Assembly: GCA_017398945.1 (NCBI GenBank)
Contig: JAFQES010000016.1
Location: 1-39,829, forward strand
Direction: 5' to 3'
Length of the DNA: 39,829 bases
DNA from: Bacilli bacterium
GTDB lineage: Bacteria > Bacillota_I > Bacilli_A > RF39 > UBA660
Of the stretch, positions 30,677 through 37,357 are shown piece by piece. Each line of letters begins with the position of its first letter. Within the stretch, counting starts at the first letter, position 1. The notes under the pieces were generated by a model that was not told where the DNA came from, made no database searches, and saw only the letters and a program-made list of their open reading frames with translations. Both the position numbers and the translations under genes were made by a program.

Positions 30677-31123
30677 ATGAATAAAAAAACAAGAAAAGCA
30701 GTTCGAACTTTTTTAATTAATGATAATAAAGTTGTTGCAACAAAATACAAAACAGAGAAAAATTTAGATTATTACGATATTCCAGGTGGAAAAATTGAGG
30801 ATGCAGAAACTTCAACAGAAGCATCAATAAGAGAATTCAAAGAGGAAACAGGAATACAAATAATTAGCCAAGAATATAAAGGGAATGTTATTATTGAATA
30901 CCCTAATATGATATTTGATTTTGATGTATATGTAGCAAAAGAATATGATGGTATACCGATGGAATTTAAAGAAAATTATTCAATGTGGATTAATATAGAT
31001 AAATTATTAAATCAAGATAAAAAAATTCCTAGTATAGAAATTTTGAAATATTTAAATGTAGAAAACATTAAATTGAAAATCTATGTAGATGAAAATCATA
31101 ATATATTAAAAATTACAGAGTAA
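30677..31123 (+). CDS. NUDIX hydrolase
   Basis: 148 residues. The NUDIX box is complete: GKIEDAE, seven residues, then REFKEETGI (Gx5Ex7REUXEEXGU), which binds Mg and cleaves nucleoside diphosphate-X bonds. The preceding YYDIPGGKI strand is typical. The substrate is not predictable. An in-frame extension to 30572 overlaps the previous gene; AAAGGAG (30664-30670) placed 6 bases before ATG 30677 decides the start. The stop TAA abuts the R1 copy of the ylqF 5' end. Confidence 0.9.
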   Translation: MNKKTRKAVRTFLINDNKVVATKYKTEKNLDYYDIPGGKIEDAETSTEASIREFKEETGIQIISQEYKGNVIIEYPNMIFDFDVYVAKEYDGIPMEFKENYSMWINIDKLLNQDKKIPSIEILKYLNVENIKLKIYVDENHNILKITE

Positions 31124-31315
31124 AGGAAGAGATAAAAATGGATAATCGACAAAATTCGACAAAAACCAATATTAACTGGTTAATAACAACTTAAGTTAAC
31201 TTCCTTAGAAAACCTTTATTTATAAGGGTTTATATACAAAAACTATTTACATTATATTTAGAAAAATCGAGGAAAAACAAGTTAATATTGAGGTAATAAC
31301 GCTCTTAATTAACTT
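31122..31315 (+). repeat. R1: ylqF 5'-end remnant plus downstream arm with paired repeats
   Basis: AAAGGAAGAG, ATG 31138 and an 18-codon frame (to 31194) reading MDNRQNSTKTNINWLITT. Through ATTAACTGG (31171-31179) it parallels the start of ylqF at 33812-33871 (ribosome site, ATG, 12 codons, then the same nine bases encoding INW). After that point the ylqF sequence is lost and a 113-base segment follows, collinear without gaps with the one in R2. It ends in GTAATAAC (31293-31300), which restates the TTAATAAC (31180-31187) at its start. A hairpin AAACC.../GGGTTT lies at about 31210-31231. The region upstream of the next gene is otherwise featureless. Confidence 0.65.
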
Positions 31316-31336
31316 TTTTAAAATATATAATATAAT
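31309..31336 (+). promoter_or_regulatory. Possible promoter of the dehydrogenase gene
   Basis: -35 TTAACT (31309-31314, inside the right repeat of R1), 16-base spacer, -10 TATAAT (31331-31336). If real, the mobile arm supplies the cassette's promoter. Confidence 0.4.
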
Positions 31337-31362
31337 TAATTGTAACGAAAGGGTTGAATTTT

Positions 31363-32259
31363 ATGTTTGAAAAAATTGTAGTTTTAGAACCTATTTTAAT
31401 TACTGCTGAAGGTAAAGAAGAATTAAAATCATATGCGAAAGAAATTATATATTATGATACTAAGCCTGCATCAGAAGAGGAAGTTATTGAAAGAATTAAA
31501 AGTGCAGATTGTGTTCTTCTTTCTTTTACAACTAAGATAACAAAAAACATTTTAGAAAAGTGTAATAATATAAAATATATAGGTATGAGTTGTTCTTTCT
31601 ATGGAGAACAATATTCGAATTTAGATATGGCAACTGCTAGAGAAAAAAATATAACAGTTAAATATTTAAAGGACTATGGTGATGAAGGGGTTCCTGAATA
31701 TATTGTTTCTGAGCTAATAAGGTTACTGCATGGATTAGGTGAACATCAATGGAGAAAAAGACCTTATGAATTAACAAATGTAAACATAGGAATAATTGGT
31801 TTAGGAAAAATAGGGACAATGGTTGCTAATGCTCTTAATTATTTTGGGGCAAATGTTTATTATTATAGTAAAACTAGAAAAGACTCTGAAGAAGAAAAAG
31901 GAATTAAATATTTACCACTTGAAGACTTATTAAAACAATGTGATATAATTTCTACGCATTTAAATAGAGATGTAGTTTTATTAAAGGAAAAAGAATTTGA
32001 AAAATTTGGAAACGGTAAAATATATATTAATACAACAATTGGCTGCTGTTATGAAGTTAGCGCCTTGAAACGATGGTTAGATACAGGAGAAAATTATTAT
32101 ATTTGTGATAAGGTAAGTAATTTACCACAAACGCAAGAAATAATTAATCATCCTAGAACTATTTATACAAACAAAATTTGTGGTAATTCAAAACAAAGTG
32201 ATATTAGAGCAACAAATCAAACATTAAATAATATAAAAGAATATTTAATGATGTTATAA
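31363..32259 (+). CDS. D-isomer-specific 2-hydroxyacid dehydrogenase family protein
   Basis: 298 residues. The N-terminal substrate domain is followed by the NAD-binding Rossmann domain with NIGIIGLGKIGTMVANAL (GxGxxG), the family hallmark, and CDIISTHLN plus KIYINTTIG that match the usual catalytic-domain strands. The active-site His region near the C-terminus (typically H.A..T) is not obvious (ICGNSKQSDIRATNQ), so activity may be altered. The frame begins at TTG 31354, but GAAAGGG placed 9 bases before ATG 31363 decides the start. Only gene between R1 and R2; its stop abuts R2. Confidence 0.82.
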   Translation: MFEKIVVLEPILITAEGKEELKSYAKEIIYYDTKPASEEEVIERIKSADCVLLSFTTKITKNILEKCNNIKYIGMSCSFYGEQYSNLDMATAREKNITVKYLKDYGDEGVPEYIVSELIRLLHGLGEHQWRKRPYELTNVNIGIIGLGKIGTMVANALNYFGANVYYYSKTRKDSEEEKGIKYLPLEDLLKQCDIISTHLNRDVVLLKEKEFEKFGNGKIYINTTIGCCYEVSALKRWLDTGENYYICDKVSNLPQTQEIINHPRTIYTNKICGNSKQSDIRATNQTLNNIKEYLMML

Positions 32260-32450
32260 AGAGGAAGTGATAACAATGAGTGAAGAAAAGTTAACTAAAA
32301 CCGTTATTAACTGGGAAATAACGAGTTATGATAAACCTTCCGCAAATGCTTATTTTACAAAGGGGTTTTGTTAATTGCTTTTTACATTTTTAATTAAAAT
32401 CTTAATAAAAAACCGATTAAATTATATGTAATAACGACTCATGATAAAAT
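32260..32450 (+). repeat. R2: ylqF 5'-end remnant plus downstream arm with paired repeats
   Basis: GAGGAAGTG, ATG 32276 and a 32-codon frame (to 32374) starting MSEEKLTKTVINW. CGTTATTAACTGG (32302-32314) is identical to ylqF 33859-33871. Past it, 113 bases run collinear with R1 (shared TTTACATT at the same offset), ending in GTAATAACG (32428-32436). That right repeat, AATAACGACTCATGATAAA, mirrors the left one, AATAACGAGTTATGATAAA (32317-32335), 17 of 19 bases. Arms CGTTATT and AATAACG (32302-32308, 32317-32323) flank an 8-base centre. Together with the two hairpins below, this accounts for the 317 bases without a sizeable gene. Confidence 0.7.
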
Positions 32451-32474
32451 ACAAAGATCTAGTAAAAAGTGTTG

Positions 32475-32499
32475 AACTAATTCCAAAATGGAATTAGTT
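32475..32499. repeat. Perfect 11-bp hairpin upstream of the nucleotidase gene
   Basis: AACTAATTCCA/TGGAATTAGTT (32475-32485 with 32489-32499) with an AAA loop and no T run. A second, weaker hairpin AGTGATAA/TTATCATT occupies 32529-32552, just before the ribosome site. Either may act as a 5' UTR control element. Confidence 0.5.
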
Positions 32500-32576
32500 T
32501 GAAAAGAGATAATAAAAAGATGATATTTAGTGATAATATTTTTGTTATCATTGAAAATGAAAGGAATTACTGATTT

Positions 32577-33155
32577 ATGAAAATTGGTGTAGATATTGAT
32601 GATACATTGGCACAAACTACTAATTATTTAATGCCGTTAGCAATTAAATTTGATAAGGATATTTTACATAAAAATGGAATTGTAGATTCTACCAAAGATT
32701 TACCAAGATGTTTTGACTGGAATAATGATGAATTACGTCTGTTTTTTAGAACAGTTTTTGAAAATGAAGTATTAAATATTCCTCCGATGGATGAAGTGAA
32801 GAAAGTAATAAAAAAATTAAAAGAAGATGGAAATCATATTATTATAATTTCTTCAAGAAATAATATACAATTATCTAATCCCTATGATATAACACAAAAG
32901 TGGCTAAGTATCAACGAAATTGAATTTGATAAATTGATTGTTAATGCAAAGTATAAAGGACCAGTTGTTGAAGAAGAAAAAATTGATTTATTAATTGATG
33001 ACAGTATTGGGCAGTGTACATTTATTGCAGACAATAATAAAATACCTGTCGTATTGTATGCTAAAGATACTAATCAAATTGAATATCAAGGTATAATTAG
33101 ATTAGAAAGTTGGGAACAAATATACAATTATATATTAAATTTAGAAAATAAATAG
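32577..33155 (+). CDS. 5'(3')-deoxyribonucleotidase-like HAD phosphatase (NT5C family)
   Basis: 192 residues. HAD motif I is DIDDTLA (Asp6 and Asp8) at the N-terminus; motif II is IIIISSRN; motif III/IV are the late Lys in NAKYKG and IDLLIDDS. The arrangement matches the 5'-nucleotidase, deoxy (pyrimidine) type C family, dephosphorylating (deoxy)nucleoside monophosphates. AAAGGA stands 11 bases from the ATG, longer than usual. It is the first of two genes between R2 and ylqF. Confidence 0.83.
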   Translation: MKIGVDIDDTLAQTTNYLMPLAIKFDKDILHKNGIVDSTKDLPRCFDWNNDELRLFFRTVFENEVLNIPPMDEVKKVIKKLKEDGNHIIIISSRNNIQLSNPYDITQKWLSINEIEFDKLIVNAKYKGPVVEEEKIDLLIDDSIGQCTFIADNNKIPVVLYAKDTNQIEYQGIIRLESWEQIYNYILNLENK

Positions 33156-33182
33156 CAAAAATAATATATATTTGTTATTTTA
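33150..33182 (+). terminator. Possible terminator after the nucleotidase gene
   Basis: AAATAGCAAA/TTTGTTATTT (33150-33159 with 33171-33180) pair with one G-U, with an 11-base loop; the T run is short. Confidence 0.45.
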
Positions 33183-33207
33183 AATTTATAGCGAAAGGGA
33201 AGTATTT

Positions 33208-33813
33208 ATGAAATTATCAGAAGTAGATAGTAGTAAATTAAATAATAATATAATCAAAAAAATTTTTTTCAACATAAAGAAAGAAAATTATAAATATGCA
33301 GATTATGTGGTTATATATGGTTGCCATATTAAAGAACTGTTGAACGAAAGATTACAACATGCTTTAAAAATTTTAAAAGAACATGATTACGGGAAAATTG
33401 TGTTAACCGGTGGTATTGGTGTCAATGGTGATTTTAATGAGTCTGAATATATGAAAAAATTTTTAGTAGCTAACAATATTGATGAAAGTAAGATAATTAT
33501 TGAAAATGAATCTACTACAACAGAGGAAAATAATATCAATATAATGAATATGCTAAATTTAAATAGTATACAAAATTTTACTAGTATAGCTTTAATAACT
33601 CATGAATTTCATTTATTGCGTATTATTCTACAATGGGCAAAGATTTTAAACAATAATAATATTTATTTTTATTATGATTTTGTTGATAATACTAAATTAT
33701 CTTATGATAAAATAATAAATACTCCTGAATTAATAGAATCAATAAGAAAACAATTAGAAAAAACTAAACAATTTATTAAAGAAGGACAATACATAGATAT
33801 AAATATAGATTAA
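33208..33813 (+). CDS. YdcF/ElyC-SanA (DUF218) family protein
   Basis: 201 residues. The DUF218 pattern is clear: ADYVVIYGCHI, RLQHALKILKE, GKIVLTGGIGVNG, SEYMKKFLVANNI, then ENESTTTEENNINIM and LITHEFHLLRI. Members include envelope-biogenesis proteins (ElyC, SanA) and YdcF; this copy lacks a membrane segment, so a cytosolic role is likely. GAAAGGGAAG precedes the ATG. Its stop (33811-33813) directly precedes the ylqF ribosome site, so ylqF is now probably co-transcribed with it. Confidence 0.83.
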   Translation: MKLSEVDSSKLNNNIIKKIFFNIKKENYKYADYVVIYGCHIKELLNERLQHALKILKEHDYGKIVLTGGIGVNGDFNESEYMKKFLVANNIDESKIIIENESTTTEENNINIMNMLNLNSIQNFTSIALITHEFHLLRIILQWAKILNNNNIYFYYDFVDNTKLSYDKIINTPELIESIRKQLEKTKQFIKEGQYIDINID

Positions 33814-33829
33814 AAAGGAAGTGAAAATT

Positions 33830-34699
33830 ATGAACGATGAAAAAAGTTTATCAAAAGTCGTTATTAACTGGTTCCCAGGCCATATGCAAAAAACAAAAAG
33901 ATTAATTAGAGAAAAATATGATTTAATTGATATAGTATATGAAGTAATAGATGCCAGAATACCATATTCGTCAAAAATAAAAGATATTGATGAAATTATT
34001 AAAAATAAATTAAGACTTCTTATTATGACTAAGAAAGATTTATGTGATTTAAATGTAACTTTAAAATGGAAAAAATATTATGAAGAAAAAGGTTATCGTG
34101 TTTTATTGGTTGATCTAAGTAATGATAATGATTATAAAGAAATAATAAAAGTTACTCATGAAATGTTAGAGCCTATCCAATCCAAAAGAACTGATAAAGG
34201 ACTAAAGACAAAAGAGATAAAAGCTTTGGTTATTGGAATTCCAAACGTTGGCAAAAGTACTTTAATTAATCGCTTGGCTTCTAAAAAAGTGGCTACGGTG
34301 GGCAATAAGCCAGGGGTAACAACATCTCTTTCTTGGTTAAAAACTAAAAGTGATATAATGCTTTTAGATACCCCAGGTATTTTATGGCCAAAATTTGATG
34401 AAGAAAAAGTAGCATTAAATTTAGCCGCTACTGGAGCAATTAAAAGTGAGATTTTAAATGTCGATGATATTGCAGTCTATATTTTAGAATTTTTAGCTAA
34501 TAATTATCCAACTATCTTAAAAGAAAGATATAAAATTGATAACGTTGATGATTTTGAAGAAGTTTATGATACAATAGCGAAGAACATTGGGGCAATGCAT
34601 CATGGTGAAGCTGATTATGAAAAAGTAAGTTTAAAAGTATTAAATGATTTAAAAAATGAATATATTAAGGGAGTAACATTTGATAATGACATTGAATAA
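33830..34699 (+). CDS. rbgA: Ribosome biogenesis GTPase YlqF/RbgA
   Basis: 289 residues. RbgA is a circularly permuted GTPase needed for late 50S assembly. INWFPGHMQKTKRLI opens the protein; then TKKDL (G4), GIPNVGKSTLINRL (G1), PGVTT (G2) and DTPGI (G3), in permuted order, followed by the RNA-binding helical domain. The frame begins at GTG 33821, but AAAGGAAGTG is the ribosome site and ATG 33830 the start. The first 12 or so codons (before NW) are longer than in Bacillus, whose protein starts near IQWFPGHM, and are the part repeated in R1 and R2; they may derive from an inserted cassette. It overlaps rnhB by 20 bases. Confidence 0.95.
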   Translation: MNDEKSLSKVVINWFPGHMQKTKRLIREKYDLIDIVYEVIDARIPYSSKIKDIDEIIKNKLRLLIMTKKDLCDLNVTLKWKKYYEEKGYRVLLVDLSNDNDYKEIIKVTHEMLEPIQSKRTDKGLKTKEIKALVIGIPNVGKSTLINRLASKKVATVGNKPGVTTSLSWLKTKSDIMLLDTPGILWPKFDEEKVALNLAATGAIKSEILNVDDIAVYILEFLANNYPTILKERYKIDNVDDFEEVYDTIAKNIGAMHHGEADYEKVSLKVLNDLKNEYIKGVTFDNDIE

Positions 34700-35333
34700 T
34701 TTAGAGTATGAACAAAGGTTATATAAAGAAGGGTATAATTTAATTGCTGGAGTTGATGAAGTAGGAAGAGGACCACTAGTTGGTCCTGTTGTTGCCTGTG
34801 CGGTAATACTTCCTAAAAACTATCAGTTAGATGGATTAACAGATTCAAAAAAATTATCTGAGAAAAAAAGAAATGAGTATTATGACATCATTTTAAAAGA
34901 TGCCATTAGTGTGGGAATTGGTGAAGTATCTGCTGAAGAAATTGATGAAATTAATATTTATGAAGCTAGTAGAAAGGCCATGAAACTTGCTATATCCAAT
35001 CTTTCCATACAACCAGAATACATTTTAAGTGATGCTATGAAATTAGAAGGAGATATTCCTTGTGAACCAATTATTCATGGTGATTTACTAAGCATTAGTA
35101 TATCAGCTGCTAGTGTTGTAGCTAAAGTAACTAGAGATAATATGATGATTGAATTAGATAAAAAATATCCTATGTATGAATTTAAATCTCATAAAGGATA
35201 TCCGACTAAAAAACATTTAGAAAATATAAAAAAATATGGAGTTTTAGAAAATTATCGATTTACTTATAAGCCAGTTCGTGATTTAATATTACAAGAAGGA
35301 AGCGAAGAGAATGAAAAAATTATTAATAAATAA
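34680..35333 (+). CDS. rnhB: Ribonuclease HII
   Basis: 217 residues. RNase HII cuts RNA in RNA-DNA hybrids and single ribonucleotides. The DEDD core is visible: GVDEVGRGPLVGP (Asp-Glu), YILSDAMK (Asp) and the later SISAASVVAKVTRD (Asp). FKSHKGYPTKKH is the usual C-terminal motif. TTG 34680 is favoured because AAGGGAG lies 6 bases upstream of it; ATG 34686 would be 12 bases away. The ylqF-rnhB pair is conserved. It overlaps the next gene by 23 bases. Confidence 0.95.
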   Translation: MIMTLNNLEYEQRLYKEGYNLIAGVDEVGRGPLVGPVVACAVILPKNYQLDGLTDSKKLSEKKRNEYYDIILKDAISVGIGEVSAEEIDEINIYEASRKAMKLAISNLSIQPEYILSDAMKLEGDIPCEPIIHGDLLSISISAASVVAKVTRDNMMIELDKKYPMYEFKSHKGYPTKKHLENIKKYGVLENYRFTYKPVRDLILQEGSEENEKIINK

Positions 35334-37344
35334 ATGGCTAAAAAATCACATTATCTTACTTAGTGTCTTTTTTTTGGTTGAAATTATATTTAATCTATTA
35401 GAAGGATTTTCTATATTAAGTTGGAGTATTTTAAGAATATTATTATTCAATAATATTTTAGCCTTATTATTGAGCTTCTTTATCAGTTTTGCTAAAGACA
35501 AAATAGCCATGATAATAAATTTAGTTTTAACTTTCTTGTTATCATTTTATGCTTTTGCACAACTAGGATTTTTTAATTATTTAGGAGTTTATATATCATT
35601 AAATACTAGTAGTCAGTTAGGAGCAGTAGTTGATTATATTGGAGAGTATTTCCGCAGTTTTAAATTAACTTATTATCTAGTATTTATCCCATTTGTTTTG
35701 TTATTGGTTTATTATTTGATTTTAAAGCAAAGTAAAACAAAAGATGACTTTAAAGAACATAAATTGTATAAAAGATTTGCTATCCTTATATCTACTATAT
35801 TAATATCTTCATTATTATATTATGGTAGCTTAACGATAGACTTTATGAAAAATAAATTACAACTAGTTAGTAATCTAATGCTATTTAAAAATCCAACTCC
35901 ACCAAGCATGGCTGTTAAACAACTAGGGGTATTTGCTTTTGGGGCCACAGATGTAAAAATTTATTTTTTACCTTACAAAGAAACGGATGGATTAGTAAAT
36001 TACGAAAAAAAGGAACAGGAAAAAACTGATTATTCAAGAGAAATAGATGATACAGCTTTTAATAAAGTAATTGAAAATGAAAAAAGTAATACTTATAAAA
36101 ATTTAAATAATTATTTTATAAATCAATCAATTACTCCCAAAAATGAGTATACTGGTTTATTTGAAGGCAAAAATCTAATTGTTATTATGTTAGAAAGTGT
36201 TAATGATATTATTATAAATAAAGATTTATATCCAAACTTTTATCGTTTATATAATGAAGGTTGGCATTGGGAAAATAACTATAGTCCAAGAAATAGCTGT
36301 TCAACTGGAAATAATGAATTATCTGGAATGATTAGTTTATATTCGATTTATAATTCTTGTACAGCTAACACTTATAAAAATAATACTTATTTCACAAGTA
36401 TCTTTAATCTATTTAATAATAAGAATTATTATACTTCATCAATGCATAATTATACAGAAGCTTACTATCGTAGAGAAAAAATTCATACTAATCTTGGTTC
36501 TCAAAAATATTATGGTGTTCAAGATTTAGGAATATCTTATCAAAATGAATATCGAAATTGGTCAAGCGATGCCGATTTTATGAGTAAATACTTAGAAATT
36601 ATAGCCGAATATGATGAAACAGTTCCTTTTATGAGTTGGCTTACAACAGTTAGTTCTCATCAACCATATAGTGTATCTTCAATTTTAGGAGATAAACATT
36701 TATCTTTATTTAAAGATACTGATTATCCTAGTGACTTAAAAAGATATATGTCAAAACTAAAAGAGTTAGATAACGGATTAGGTATTTTAATAGAAGGTTT
36801 AGAAGCTCAAGGGATCCTAGACGATACTGTTATAGTTATGTATGGGGATCATCATCCTTATGGGCTTAGTAAAAAAACTATTAATAAAGTATTAGATTAT
36901 GATTTAGAAGATTATGAAGTAGAAAGAGTACCTTTTGTTATTTATAATAGTACGCAAGAAGCTAAATCATTTTCAGAATATACATCATACATAAATGTTT
37001 TACCAACGCTTGCTAACCTATTTAATTTAGATTATGATCCTAGACTATATATGGGCAATGACTTATTATCAGAAACATATGAAAGTAAAGTAGTGTTTGC
37101 TGATGGTTCTTGGAAAAATGAAAAAGCTTATTATAATGCCGCTACGGGAAGTGTTACCAATTTTGATGAGAAAAATCCTTATACAAGTGAAGAAATACTA
37201 AGAATTACTACCGAGGTTCAAGACCAAATTGATATTAGTAATAAAGCAATAAAAAATAATTATTTTAGTTATTTAGAAAAAAACTTAAAGAAATATGAAG
37301 TAGTAGAACAACCTGAAGTAAAACCAGAAGAAAATACGAATTAG
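35311..37344 (+). CDS. LtaS-like lipoteichoic acid synthase / sulfatase-fold membrane protein
   Basis: 677 residues. The N-terminal part has about five membrane helices (to about 180), then an extracellular alkaline-phosphatase-fold domain. Predicted catalytic and metal-binding residues are Glu295 (IVIMLES), Thr332 (CSTGNNE) and Asp513/His514 (MYGDHHPY). LtaS polymerises glycerol phosphate from phosphatidylglycerol onto a glycolipid. The nucleophile motif differs from the GKTSD of Staphylococcus LtaS, so another phosphoglycerol transferase activity is possible. The tail ends in an acidic Pro-rich extension. The ATG lies inside rnhB. Confidence 0.88.
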   Translation: MKKLLINKWLKNHIILLSVFFLVEIIFNLLEGFSILSWSILRILLFNNILALLLSFFISFAKDKIAMIINLVLTFLLSFYAFAQLGFFNYLGVYISLNTSSQLGAVVDYIGEYFRSFKLTYYLVFIPFVLLLVYYLILKQSKTKDDFKEHKLYKRFAILISTILISSLLYYGSLTIDFMKNKLQLVSNLMLFKNPTPPSMAVKQLGVFAFGATDVKIYFLPYKETDGLVNYEKKEQEKTDYSREIDDTAFNKVIENEKSNTYKNLNNYFINQSITPKNEYTGLFEGKNLIVIMLESVNDIIINKDLYPNFYRLYNEGWHWENNYSPRNSCSTGNNELSGMISLYSIYNSCTANTYKNNTYFTSIFNLFNNKNYYTSSMHNYTEAYYRREKIHTNLGSQKYYGVQDLGISYQNEYRNWSSDADFMSKYLEIIAEYDETVPFMSWLTTVSSHQPYSVSSILGDKHLSLFKDTDYPSDLKRYMSKLKELDNGLGILIEGLEAQGILDDTVIVMYGDHHPYGLSKKTINKVLDYDLEDYEVERVPFVIYNSTQEAKSFSEYTSYINVLPTLANLFNLDYDPRLYMGNDLLSETYESKVVFADGSWKNEKAYYNAATGSVTNFDEKNPYTSEEILRITTEVQDQIDISNKAIKNNYFSYLEKNLKKYEVVEQPEVKPEENTN

Positions 37345-37357
37345 AAAGGATACAAAA

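Noticed and set aside
31122-32450. R1/R2 regions as T-box riboswitches
   Set aside because: I see no T-box sequence (AA..NGGUGG-type), no specifier loop, and the downstream genes are not amino-acid related.
31122-33871. Integron attC sites
   Set aside because: The array resembles gene cassettes, but the arms lack the RYYYAAC/GTTRRRY boxes and the extrahelical-base pattern, and no integron integrase is present.
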